A DNA stretch of 22,760 nucleotides. Source: Chloroflexota bacterium. GTDB lineage: Bacteria; Chloroflexota; Dehalococcoidia; JACQGW01. Shown here in pieces: positions 7,458 through 14,555 of this stretch. Both the position numbers and the translations under genes were made by a program. Each line of letters opens with the position of its first letter. Positions within the stretch are counted from its first letter, which is position 1. The stretch covers positions 1-22,760 of the forward strand of contig JACQGW010000245.1 in the NCBI GenBank assembly GCA_016199325.1, written 5' to 3'. The notes under the pieces are model-generated. The model was not told where the DNA came from, did no database searches, and saw only the letters and a program-made list of their open reading frames with translations.

Positions 7458-8888
7458 CTACCGTCCGTCCCGGTTCTGCCGGGGCTCCTGCTCGCGTTCG
7501 CGGTCACGGCGGTCGTCCGGCTCGCTCCGGCGCTCGCTGCGTCCAGCGTCATCCTTGCCCGCCGGCGTCGCCGACCGATGCGCAGGGTCCGGCGCTGGGC
7601 CGGCCGTCGGCTCTCGTCTCTTGTGGTCGTCCTGGCGGCCGTGCCCGTCATCCGCCTCGGCCGTGCCGTTCGGCCCGGGCGACTGGCCGGCTGCGGGAGT
7701 CGGCATGGCCGCCGGGGTGCCGCCGTCGCGGTCCGGCCGGCGATCGTTCCCGCGAGCCGGTGTCGACGTCGCGGCGGCCGGCGGCTGGCCCTGGGCCGGC
7801 GGGGTGGCCGTAGCCGGCCGGCTCTCCTCACTCGGCCGGCTGCCCCGCCCCGGCTGCCCGTGCTCGGGGGCGGCTGGCGCTGGGTCGCGGCCATCGTCGG
7901 TCGGCCGGCGACCATCGTCGGAACGGGGCGGAGGTGTGCGTTCCGGCGTTCGTGGTGGACGCCGGCCATCTCGATCGTTGTCGTCGCCGCTCTGCCTGTT
8001 GTCCCTGTCATCGGCACGACGCCGCGGATTGTCCGCCGTCGGCGTAGGGGTGGCCGTCGGCGTGGGGGTGGCCGTTGCCGATTGGCTGCTGCCGGGCGTC
8101 GCGCCGGCCGCCGTCGTCGTCCCGCTGGCCGTCCTGGTTGGTTCCGCCGGGGGTGCCGGTGGCGATGGCTGAGCGACCTGTTCCAGCCCGCGTCGCGAGA
8201 CGGCCTGGGCGCGCTCGACGGCCGGACGTGCGGCCTCAGGCACCCGGCCTGCTACCTCGTCGAGAACGGCCTGCTGGCGTCTGGACAGCTCGGCGAGCCG
8301 GCCGACCAGCTCCTGCCGGGCGTCGCTGCGGTCGACATCGGCCAGCGTCCGCTCGGTCTGCTCCGCCATTCCCTCGATGGCCGCCACGTCGATCGCACGA
8401 CTCGCCGCGGCGAGCTGCTCGATCTCGCGTAGCCGCCGCTCGGTCAGCTCCAGCGCCAGCCGAGCCCGTGCCGACGGGTTGGAGGTTACGGTGAACGCGA
8501 CGGCTTCGGCTGCCCGCTTCACCGGGTACAACGAATCGCCGGGCAGGGCCGCGCCGGCAGCCGCCACCGCGCCGGTCCCCACCACGGCCAGGGCCACCAG
8601 AGCCGCTGCCAGGGTTGCCATCGGACGGAGGAATCGGCTGAAGGTCCGCCGAGGCGCCGGGCGCTGGCGGGCGGCCGCCAGGACCCGACCCCGAAGCTCC
8701 GCCTGGAAGCCCGGCCGAGGCGTGAGCGTCGCGCCGGCAAGCCAGACCTGGCGGGCCGTTTCCAGGAGCGACCGGAGCGCGTCGGCGTGTCCCGGCCAGA
8801 CGCGCAGGCAGTCCTCGACGTCGGCGCCCCGCTGCAGGCGCTCGATACAGTCGTTCAACGCTTCGGCGAGGCCGGGATCGTACGACAC
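7458..8888 (-). CDS. DUF5667-domain membrane protein with long disordered tail, likely partner of the ECF sigma factor
   Basis: The 476-residue protein begins with a helical region (1-75) of the DPGLAEALNDCIERLQRG type seen next to actinobacterial and Chloroflexota ECF sigma factors. One membrane helix follows at about 91-113, then LPGDSLYPVKRAAEAV (115-130), the hallmark start of the DUF5667 domain. This continues as charged helices to about 240. The rest (about 240-476) is low-complexity, rich in Pro, Thr, Arg and Asp with TPTPTATP repeats, and is probably extracytoplasmic and disordered. GTG start at 8888; GGAGAAACGAG lies just upstream. It follows the sigma gene by 17 bases, which suggests it controls or is controlled by that sigma factor. 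An anti-sigma role is inference; no ZAS-type HxxxCxxC zinc motif is seen. Confidence 0.8.
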   Translation of the reverse strand: MSYDPGLAEALNDCIERLQRGADVEDCLRVWPGHADALRSLLETARQVWLAGATLTPRPGFQAELRGRVLAAARQRPAPRRTFSRFLRPMATLAAALVALAVVGTGAVAAAGAALPGDSLYPVKRAAEAVAFTVTSNPSARARLALELTERRLREIEQLAAASRAIDVAAIEGMAEQTERTLADVDRSDARQELVGRLAELSRRQQAVLDEVAGRVPEAARPAVERAQAVSRRGLEQVAQPSPPAPPAEPTRTASGTTTAAGATPGSSQSATATPTPTATPTPTADNPRRRADDRDNRQSGDDNDRDGRRPPRTPERTPPPRSDDGRRPTDDGRDPAPAAPEHGQPGRGSRPSEESRPATATPPAQGQPPAAATSTPARGNDRRPDRDGGTPAAMPTPAAGQSPGPNGTAEADDGHGRQDDHKRREPTAGPAPDPAHRSATPAGKDDAGRSERRSEPDDRRDREREQEPRQNRDGR

Positions 8889-8905
8889 GCTCTCGTTTCT
8901 CCGGC

Positions 8906-9466
8906 TCAGGATCGTGGGGCGGAGCGCAAGCCGCCCGGTTGGAGTCGACGTTGAAGCGATGCCAGGGCCCCATGCTGGGCCGCCTTGATGGCTCCCTCCG
9001 TCCGCCCGAGCGCGGCGGCGGTCTCGGCGACTGACAGCCCGGCGACGAACCGAAAACCGATCACCTGCTGCTGAAGGTCGGTCAGTTGGCGATAGGCAAC
9101 CGCGACGGCCTCCACGTCGAGCGCAAGCTCGACGGTGACGGCAGGGTCAGGGAACCAGCTCACGATGGTGTCGTCCAGCGGCACGGCCGGCCGCCGCTGC
9201 CGGCGGCGGACGACGTCGACGACGAGGTTGGCGGCGATCCGGAACAGCCAGGCTGAAAACGGCAAGCCCCGATGCTCATACTTGCCGATCGATTCGAGCG
9301 CGCGCAAGAATACCTGCTCCGTGACGTCCTCGGCCTCGGGCGGGTCCCCGAGCTTGAAGGCCGCGTACCGATAGATGCGGCCGAAGTACTGCTCATAGAG
9401 CGCCCCGAACGCCTCGGGGTCGCCCTCCTGGGTCTGTCTGACCAGGCGTTCGTCGTCGACGGGCAC
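8906..9466 (-). CDS. ECF-type RNA polymerase sigma factor
   Basis: The 186-residue protein has the two-domain layout of extracytoplasmic-function sigma-70 factors. Region 2 (about 10-85) holds FGALYEQYFGRIYRYAAFKL, the PEAEDVTEQVFLRAL core-binding helix and FSAWLFRIAANLVVDVVRRR. Region 4 (about 125-178) holds LTDLQQQVIGFRFVAGLSVA and an EGAIKAAQHGALASLQRRL helix that reads the -35 element. The GTG start at 9466 has GGAG eight bases upstream. It forms an operon with the DUF5667 gene. Sigma factors of this kind answer envelope or stress signals; the signal here is unknown. Confidence 0.92.
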   Translation of the reverse strand: MPVDDERLVRQTQEGDPEAFGALYEQYFGRIYRYAAFKLGDPPEAEDVTEQVFLRALESIGKYEHRGLPFSAWLFRIAANLVVDVVRRRQRRPAVPLDDTIVSWFPDPAVTVELALDVEAVAVAYRQLTDLQQQVIGFRFVAGLSVAETAAALGRTEGAIKAAQHGALASLQRRLQPGGLRSAPRS

Positions 9467-9536
9467 TCGATAACTCCGTGCCGGCTGAGGAGCATGGCCG
9501 CCCGCCCCGGGCCGGCCGTCCCGATCTCGTGCCAGT

Positions 9537-9542
9537 ACTATA
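9537..9542 (-). promoter_or_regulatory. Possible -10 box for the sigma-factor operon
   Basis: TATAGT on the minus strand (9542-9537) lies about 70 bases upstream of the sigma-factor GTG. No good -35 hexamer is present at normal spacing; the position is near the G-run tract that begins at 9559. Weak evidence. Confidence 0.35.
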
Positions 9543-9558
9543 ACGCCATTGCTCCGCA

Positions 9559-9597
9559 GGGGTTAGGGGTCGGGGGTCGGGGGCCGGGGGCCGGGGG
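9559..9597 (+). repeat. Six-run G tract with G-quadruplex potential
   Basis: Six runs of four or five G (9559-9562, 9566-9569, 9572-9576, 9579-9583, 9586-9590, 9593-9597) are separated by loops of two or three bases. This satisfies the usual G-quadruplex pattern. It lies just upstream of the possible sigma-operon -10 box. A shorter inverted counterpart with three C-runs (9848-9865) precedes the -10 box of the acetyltransferase gene on the other side of the gap. Confidence 0.75.
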
Positions 9598-9654
9598 TTC
9601 GAGACTGGAGCTGCTTCCGGTCAGCCACCCGCCAGTCCCGGCGCCTCTCCGTCG

Positions 9655-9735
9655 GTCATGCTGAGCCGCAGCGAAGCATCTCCCGGACGTCGCTGGGGCG
9701 GGCCGGGGAGATGCTTCGCTGCGGCTCAGCATGAC
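9655..9735. repeat. Dispersed palindromic element, copy 3
   Basis: The left arm gtcatgctgagccgcagcga (from 9655) continues through agcatctcccgg and is matched in inverse by the right arm ending gctcagcatgac at 9735. The stem is about 30 bp with a short centre. An outer arm resembling copy 4 (a 'ggatgcaccc' string) can be followed on the right to about 9779. The small frames starting MLSRSEAS on both strands are translations of the element, not genes. The 9467-9903 gap otherwise contains only the G/C tracts and two -10 boxes. Confidence 0.9.
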
Positions 9736-9847
9736 GGCGAGGGAGGCGCCCGATCGGCGATGGCCTTGCCGGATGCACCCATTCGTGATCACGGGACAAC
9801 GGCTCCCGCTGATGAAGATGATGCCGCCATCGCGCCGGCCCCTCCGT

Positions 9848-9878
9848 CCCCGACCCCCGACCCCCAATCGGCTATAAT
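9848..9878 (+). promoter_or_regulatory. Promoter with C-run tract upstream of the acetyltransferase gene
   Basis: A perfect TATAAT (9873-9878) lies 25 bases before the GTG at 9904, giving a leader of roughly 20 bases. The -35 region falls in C-runs (9848-9851, 9854-9858, 9861-9865) and has no good TTGACA match. The C-run wording is the inverse of the G tract at 9559-9597. Confidence 0.5.
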
Positions 9879-9903
9879 TCTGCGACAGGAAACGAGGTGG
9901 TCC

Positions 9904-10572
9904 GTGGCCTTCCGGATCGAGCCGATGCGCCTGGCGGATATTCCCGGTGTGGTCGAGATCGAGCGGCAGTCGTTCTCGCTGACCTGGCCGGCGCGCGCCT
10001 ATCGGCGCGAGATCGAGGAGAACCGCCTGGCCCGGTACTTCGTCGTCCGCGAGGTATCGCCAGCCGAGCCCGTACACGACGCTGCCGAGTCGGAGCGCCC
10101 CTTCCACGGACTCGTGGGCGGGATCCGGCAGCTCTTCGGGCAGAGCGGAGTCGGCCCCCCGGAGCCCGCCGGCACCATCCTCGGCTACGCCGGCCTGTGG
10201 CTGATGGTCGACGAGGCCCACATCACGACCATCGCCGTCGACCCCCGACATCGCCGGCGGGGCATCGGCGAGCTCCTCATCGTCGCCGCGGCCGAGCTGG
10301 CGCTCCAATTGCAGGCGACCGTCCTCACGCTCGAAGTCCGGGCATCGAATGCCGCCGCGCAGGCGCTCTACCAGAAGTTCGGCTTCGTCACCGCCGGGAC
10401 CCGCCGCCGCTACTACACCGACAACAACGAAGACGCGCTCATCATGACGACCGATCCGATCACGGGCACGGACTTCCAGCAGCGCCTCCAGCGCATCAGA
10501 GCCGAAAGCCTCCGGAAGCTGGGAACCGTCGAATGGCGGCTCACGGCAACCTTGGCCAAAGCTGAGGACTGA
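9904..10572 (+). CDS. rimI: GNAT acetyltransferase, RimI-like, with an internal insertion
   Basis: RimI-type enzymes acetylate the N-terminal residue of ribosomal protein S18 and related targets from acetyl-CoA. The match is clear: an opening MRLADIPGVVEIERQSFSLT, then TIAVDPRHRRRGIGELLI with the RRxGxG acetyl-CoA loop. LEVRASNAAAQALYQKFGF and a RRRYYTDNNEDALIM ending follow. At 222 residues it is longer than the usual 150-160. About 35 residues (near 55-90, ESERPFHGLVGGIRQLFG) separate strands that normally adjoin, and about 30 are added at the C-end. The GTG at 9904 is chosen from GAGGTGG just upstream and the nearby TATAAT; the earlier frame runs through the palindrome. The symbol is by family; other N-terminal acetyltransferases cannot be excluded. 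Confidence 0.8.
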   Translation: MAFRIEPMRLADIPGVVEIERQSFSLTWPARAYRREIEENRLARYFVVREVSPAEPVHDAAESERPFHGLVGGIRQLFGQSGVGPPEPAGTILGYAGLWLMVDEAHITTIAVDPRHRRRGIGELLIVAAAELALQLQATVLTLEVRASNAAAQALYQKFGFVTAGTRRRYYTDNNEDALIMTTDPITGTDFQQRLQRIRAESLRKLGTVEWRLTATLAKAED

Positions 10573-10599
10573 CTCCGCCTCGGTCCGTTTCTTGCGTTA

Positions 10600-10613
10600 T
10601 GTCTCGATAGACA
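10600..10613. promoter_or_regulatory. Short palindrome, possible operator
   Basis: TGTCT-cgat-AGACA is a perfect 5-bp inverted repeat with a four-base centre, in the 160-base gap before the serine hydrolase gene. It could be a regulator site, but chance occurrence is quite possible. Confidence 0.2.
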
Positions 10614-10732
10614 CGGTCAGGGAAGCCCTGGTCCCCCCCACGGTCGCCCCCCTGGCTGCTGCGCGAGAATGTGCCGGCCCGACGGCCGTTTCCCGGCTGT
10701 TCCGTGCCGATGCAGCGGAGGATGAGCCTGGC

Positions 10733-11752
10733 ATGAACGGATTGTTGCGGCGCGATCTGCTCGCGGCGCTCTGCTCGATCGTCGTGCTCTTCTCGATCGT
10801 CGCCTGTCAGGCGAGGCCGGCCGGCGAAACCCGCCCGGCGGCCACGCCGAATCAGCCCGCCCCCCGACCGGCGGCCGCCACGCCGACTCCCGCTCGGCGA
10901 GAGCCTCCCAGGAGCCAGAATAGCCTGGGGCCGGTCGTAGCCCCCACGACCACCAGCGCCGGCGCGCTCCAGGTGCTCCTGGAAACCCAGACGGCCAGCT
11001 TGCCGGGCACCTGGGGCATCGTCGTCCACCACTGGGGCACCGGTGAAACGGTGGCGATCAACGCCGACCGCGTCTTCCCCGCCGCCAGTCTCTTCAAGCT
11101 CGCCGTCATGAGCCGGGCGTACGTCGACGCCCAGAACGGCGACCTGGACTGGAATGAGAAGCTCACGTTCACCGAGCAAGACCGGGCTATCGACCCGGAG
11201 AACATGGAGTGGGTCCTCGGCTCGACGGTCCGATCCATCGACGCCGTCGCCGAGATGATCATCCAGAGCTCGAACTCGGCGACGGCTATCCTCCTGCGGC
11301 GCATCGGGGCCGACCGGGTCAACGAGCTGACGGCGTCCTACGGGCTCCGCCACACGCGCATCGCTCGGCCGCCGACGACGACGCCGGCGGAGATCCTGGC
11401 GCTCCTCGAGCGCATCGCCAATGGCGGCGTCGTCGACCAGCAGAGCAGCGACGAGATGATCGGCTTCCTGAAGCGGCAGCTCCGCAACGACCGCATCCCC
11501 AAGCACCTGCCGCAGGGCGTGGAGGTTGCGCACAAGACCGGCGAGCTGCCCGGGGTTCGCCACGACGCCGGCATCGTGTATGCGCCCAGCGGTGCCTACG
11601 TCGTCATCCTGATGGTCGAGGATGCTCCGGACGGGGAGATTGCCGCCGAACAGCAAGCTGATCTCTCCAGGCTGATCTACGACTACTTCGAGGGACACGT
11701 CGGGGCGCCGGGGGTCGAGGCCAGACAGCCGTCGCCCGCAGATGGCAGATAG
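10733..11752 (+). CDS. Lipoprotein serine hydrolase of the beta-lactamase/DD-peptidase fold
   Basis: The 339-residue protein starts with a basic n-region and hydrophobic stretch ending SIVAC, so C25 is a probable lipidation site. A Pro/Ala/Thr linker (26-75) leads to the catalytic domain. That domain has the SxxK motif SLFK (119-122), an SSN triad at 179-181 where class A enzymes have SDN, and KTG at 268-270. The layout is that of class A beta-lactamase-related proteins (PF13354), but I see no omega-loop ExxLN glutamate. Antibiotic hydrolysis is therefore doubtful, and a peptidoglycan or other esterase/peptidase role outside the membrane is more likely. The ATG at 10733 is chosen because it begins a proper signal peptide and GGAGG lies 11 bases upstream. 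Confidence 0.85.
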   Translation: MNGLLRRDLLAALCSIVVLFSIVACQARPAGETRPAATPNQPAPRPAAATPTPARREPPRSQNSLGPVVAPTTTSAGALQVLLETQTASLPGTWGIVVHHWGTGETVAINADRVFPAASLFKLAVMSRAYVDAQNGDLDWNEKLTFTEQDRAIDPENMEWVLGSTVRSIDAVAEMIIQSSNSATAILLRRIGADRVNELTASYGLRHTRIARPPTTTPAEILALLERIANGGVVDQQSSDEMIGFLKRQLRNDRIPKHLPQGVEVAHKTGELPGVRHDAGIVYAPSGAYVVILMVEDAPDGEIAAEQQADLSRLIYDYFEGHVGAPGVEARQPSPADGR

Positions 11753-11756
11753 GCAT

Positions 11757-11786
11757 TTGATCTCTGCCAGGCCATTGGAGTAGTAT
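11757..11786 (+). promoter_or_regulatory. Possible promoter for the LPG-synthase-type gene
   Basis: TTGATC (11757-11762) and TAGTAT (11781-11786) are spaced by 18 bp, 62 bases before the GTG at 11849. Each box has four consensus matches. Confidence 0.4.
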
Positions 11787-11848
11787 CCTGCGGGCCACCG
11801 GATTCCGGTCGAAGGGCATCGGCGACCGCTCGCCGTTCAGGGGGTAGC

Positions 11849-12856
11849 GTGCTCGGCAGGCTGCGCGGGAAACTGCTCGTCTCGCTCGTGCTCGGGCTGG
11901 TCGTCTTCGGGGCGCTGGCCGTCTATGGCGACGCCCTCAGCATCTTCCAGGCGCTCGACCGGTTTCGCTGGGAGCTCCTCCCGGCCATCCTCGGCCTGAC
12001 CCTGCTGAACTACCTGCTCCGCCTCGTCAAGTGGAACTTCTACCTGCGCCTGATCGGCATCACGGGCGTGGGCCGGCTGGACAGCTTCCTGCTCTTCTTC
12101 AGCGGGCTCTCGATGGTCGTCACCCCGGGGAAGGTCGGGGAGTGGCTGAAGTCGTACCTGCTCCGCGAGGTGACAGGGACTCCCTTCAGCCGGTCGGCGC
12201 CGATCATCCTGGCCGAGCGGCTGACCGACGGTATCGCCATGCTCATCCTGGCGACGGCCGGCGTGGTGGTTTTCGGGCTGGGCTGGCAGATTCTCGCCGT
12301 CGTCGCCGTGACCGGCGCCGCCATTGTCTTCGTCAGCCAGCACCGGCCCCTGGCGCTGCGGCTACTCACGCTCGGCGAGCGGCTCCCGCTCGTCTCCCGC
12401 CGGATCCACCACCTGCACGGCTTCTACGAGAGCTCGTTCACGCTGCTTCGGCTGCCGAACCTGCTCCTGGCCATCGGCCTCGGCCTCGTCTCCTGGTCGG
12501 GCGAGTGCGTCGCTTTTTACCTCGTGCTCGTCGGACTGGGCGTTGAGCCCTCGTCGATGCTCCTGCTCCAGGCGACGTTCGTCCTGGCGACAACGACGCT
12601 GGCCGGCGCCGTCTTCCTGCTCCCCGGCGGCCTCGGCGTTGCCGAAGGCGGCATCACGGCGCTCCTCCAGATGCTCCTGGCTCTGTCGCCCGATCGCGCC
12701 GTGGCCGCCGCGCTCATCATCCGCTTCTGCACGCTCTGGTTCGGCGTGGCCGTCGGCATCGTCTGCCTGACGATCTTCAGCCGGCGACTCCCGACGATGG
12801 CCTACTCCTCCTCTTCCTCCTCGCCCGCCTCGCCCTCGAAGAAGTCGTCGCTGTAG
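11849..12856 (+). CDS. Lysylphosphatidylglycerol synthase transmembrane family (UPF0104) protein
   Basis: The 335-residue protein has about eight membrane helices. It carries the family signatures of the MprF/AglD-type flippase domain (PF03706): LLNYLLRLVKWNFYLRLIGI, then MVVTPGKVGEWLKSYLL, ILAERLTDGIAM, and FLLPGGLGVAEGGITALL near the end. Members move or modify lipids or glycolipid carriers in the membrane; no catalytic LysX domain is attached, so the role is probably flipping or glycan assembly. The GTG at 11849 follows a G-run that can serve as a ribosome binding site. The last 18 residues (a Ser-rich tail, then PASPSKKSSL) come from DNA that on the other strand encodes the Glu-rich tail of the convergent gene, a 55-base overlap. 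Confidence 0.85.
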   Translation: MLGRLRGKLLVSLVLGLVVFGALAVYGDALSIFQALDRFRWELLPAILGLTLLNYLLRLVKWNFYLRLIGITGVGRLDSFLLFFSGLSMVVTPGKVGEWLKSYLLREVTGTPFSRSAPIILAERLTDGIAMLILATAGVVVFGLGWQILAVVAVTGAAIVFVSQHRPLALRLLTLGERLPLVSRRIHHLHGFYESSFTLLRLPNLLLAIGLGLVSWSGECVAFYLVLVGLGVEPSSMLLLQATFVLATTTLAGAVFLLPGGLGVAEGGITALLQMLLALSPDRAVAAALIIRFCTLWFGVAVGIVCLTIFSRRLPTMAYSSSSSSPASPSKKSSL

Positions 12857-13119
12857 ACGCCGACCTCGCGTCCCTGATACACCGCGATGACGAAGTCGTC
12901 GCGGGGAACGTCCGACGAGCTGACGAGGTCCTCGTCGATGAGGTCGATGAGATCCATGATCTCGTCCTCGGTCAGCCGTTCCTCGACGGCCAGCGTCGCG
13001 TGGACGACGCTCTGCGTGAAGTGGAGGTCGACGCGGCCGACCCGCTGGTCGCCCTCCCGAATGATGTACTGCTCCGAGGAGAGGGTCCGGCTCTGGCGCT
13101 CAAACCGATACTCTGCCAT
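12802..13119 (-). CDS. Small conserved-looking protein with acidic tail, unknown function
   Basis: I do not recognise this 105-residue protein. It starts MAEYRFERQSRTLSSEQYII and continues with short beta-like stretches (REGDQRVGRVDLHFTQSVVH). A strongly acidic helix (LTEDEIMDLIDLIDEDL), a further strand pair (DDFVIAVYQGREVGVYSDDF) and a tail of seven consecutive glutamates with one break (GEAGEEEEEE) follow. It has no membrane helix or signal peptide. GGGAG lies ten bases before the ATG. It begins 33 bases after proA in the same direction and is probably the last gene of the proBA operon. Its 3' end overlaps the convergent membrane gene by 55 bases. Confidence 0.7.
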   Translation of the reverse strand: MAEYRFERQSRTLSSEQYIIREGDQRVGRVDLHFTQSVVHATLAVEERLTEDEIMDLIDLIDEDLVSSSDVPRDDFVIAVYQGREVGVYSDDFFEGEAGEEEEEE

Positions 13120-13152
13120 GGTGCGTTGACTCCCTGCCGCATTCGGCCATCA

Positions 13153-14433
13153 TCAGGGGCGGGCGTGGCCGTCGCCGACGATTACCCACTTGTATGTCGT
13201 CATCTCCCGCAGGCCCATCGGCCCGCGCGCGTGGAGCTTCTGGGTGCTGATCCCCACTTCGGCGCCCAGCCCGAACTGGCCGCCGTCGGTGAACTGCGTG
13301 CTGGCGTTGACGTAGACGGCAGCGGCGTCCACCTCGGTCAGGAAGCGGTCGGCGGCGGCGCGATCCTCGGTGACGATGGCCTCCGAGTGCCCCGATCCGA
13401 AGGTCTCGATGTGGCCCAGCGCCTCGTCCAGTGAGCCGACGACGCGCACCGCGGCCCGAAGCGCCAGGAACTCCTGGCCCCAATCCTCGCCGACCGCCGG
13501 CACGACCCGACCCGGGGCCACCTCCGCCGTCGGCAGAGCGGCCAGGATGGCGAACGCCTCCGGGTCGCACCGCAGCTCGACGCCGGCGCCGCCCCAGCGG
13601 CGGGCCATCTGTGGCAGGAACGCCGGCGCGACCGCACGGTGGACGAGCAGCGTATCGAGCGCATTGCAGATGGTCGGCCGCCGAACCTTGGCATTGTAGA
13701 CGACGCGTGTTGCCTTGTCGATGTCCGCGGCGGCGTCGACGTAGGTGTGGCACACGCCGATGCCGCCCGTGACCACCGGCATCGTCGCGTTATCGGCGAC
13801 GAACCGGATGAGCGGGGCGCCGCCCCGCGGGACGACCAGGTCGACGAGCTCCCGGAGCTGAAGCAGCCGGTTCACGAGCTCGCGGTCCGGCGAATCGACG
13901 AACTGCACGGCGCCCTCGGGCATCCCTGCCGCCCGGCAGGCGCCGACAACCAGGCCGGCGAGCGCCCGATTCGAGTGGATCGCCTCTTTGCCCCCGCGCA
14001 GGATGATGGCGTTCCCTGATTTCAAGCAGAGCACCGCGATGTCCACCGTCACGTTCGGCCGGCTCTCGTAGATGGCGGCGACGACGCCGATGGGCACCCG
14101 ACGGCGGCCGACCTGAAGGCCGTTCGGCAGCGTTCGCTCGTCGAATGCCTCGCCGACCGGGTCCGGCAACTGCGCGACCGTTCGCACATCGGCGGCCATG
14201 CCCCGCAGCCGGTCGGCCGTCAGGAGCAGCCGGTCGATCATCGCCTCGCTCAAGCCGGCCCCCCGCGCGGCCTCGACGTCGATCCGATTGGCGGCAAGAA
14301 TCCCCTCCTGCTCGCTCATCAGGCGCTCGGCAACGCCCTCCAGGGCAGCATTCTTCACGGCCGTCGGCACAAACGCCAGCCGCCTGGCGGCCACCTTTGC
14401 CGCCTTAGCTTGCTCCAACAGTTGATCCATCAT
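13153..14433 (-). CDS. proA: Glutamate-5-semialdehyde dehydrogenase (gamma-glutamyl phosphate reductase)
   Basis: ProA reduces gamma-glutamyl phosphate with NADPH to glutamate semialdehyde, the second step of proline synthesis. The 426-residue length and features match: RRVPIGVVAAIYESRPNVTV near 111-130, LKSGNAIILRGGKEA near 137-151, and the catalytic cysteine C256 in RRPTICNALDTLLVH. GSGHSEAIVTED and a terminal LHARGPMGLREMTTYKWV complete the match. The frame opens with two ATGs in a row; the first is used here. The ribosome binding site can only come from the heptanucleotide repeat that fills the gap to proB (GGTGA motifs directly upstream). Transcribed leftward with proB and the small acidic-tailed gene. 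Confidence 0.95.
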   Translation of the reverse strand: MMDQLLEQAKAAKVAARRLAFVPTAVKNAALEGVAERLMSEQEGILAANRIDVEAARGAGLSEAMIDRLLLTADRLRGMAADVRTVAQLPDPVGEAFDERTLPNGLQVGRRRVPIGVVAAIYESRPNVTVDIAVLCLKSGNAIILRGGKEAIHSNRALAGLVVGACRAAGMPEGAVQFVDSPDRELVNRLLQLRELVDLVVPRGGAPLIRFVADNATMPVVTGGIGVCHTYVDAAADIDKATRVVYNAKVRRPTICNALDTLLVHRAVAPAFLPQMARRWGGAGVELRCDPEAFAILAALPTAEVAPGRVVPAVGEDWGQEFLALRAAVRVVGSLDEALGHIETFGSGHSEAIVTEDRAAADRFLTEVDAAAVYVNASTQFTDGGQFGLGAEVGISTQKLHARGPMGLREMTTYKWVIVGDGHARP

Positions 14434-14555
14434 GCGTCACCCGTCATACGTCATACGTCACCCGTCATACGTCACCCGTCACCCGTCATACGTCATGCGT
14501 CACCTGTCATGCGTCACCCGTCACTCACCACGAATGACGCATGACGTATGACGCA
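14433..14555 (-). repeat. Heptanucleotide repeat array filling the proB-proA gap
   Basis: On the plus strand, thirteen consecutive 7-bp units NNNGTCA (14433-14523) are followed by an 11-base spacer. Three inverted units TGACNNN follow (14535-14555), and the array ends exactly at the proB stop codon. The variable triplets are only ccc, tac, tgc and cct. The first base of the array is the last-read base of the proA start region, so the repeat replaces the whole intergenic sequence. In the mRNA the three inverted units can pair with a matching run near 14489-14509 to form a stem of about 19 bp. Confidence 0.95.

Noticed and set aside
7440..8432. 330-residue Arg-rich plus-strand frame opposite the DUF5667 gene
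   Set aside because: It is the antisense of the low-complexity Pro/Arg/Asp tail and has no domain.
9586..9605. 'gggggttcgaga' resembling a tRNA T-arm
   Set aside because: No acceptor or anticodon stem can be formed around it; it is the edge of the G-run tract.
9658..9903. N-terminal extension MLSRSEASPG... of the acetyltransferase frame
   Set aside because: It is the translated palindromic element. The same peptide arises from other copies, and the GTG at 9904 has its own promoter and ribosome binding site.
14433..14555. CRISPR-like appearance of the proB-proA repeats
   Set aside because: Units are 7 bp with no spacers, so it is a simple tandem array rather than a CRISPR.
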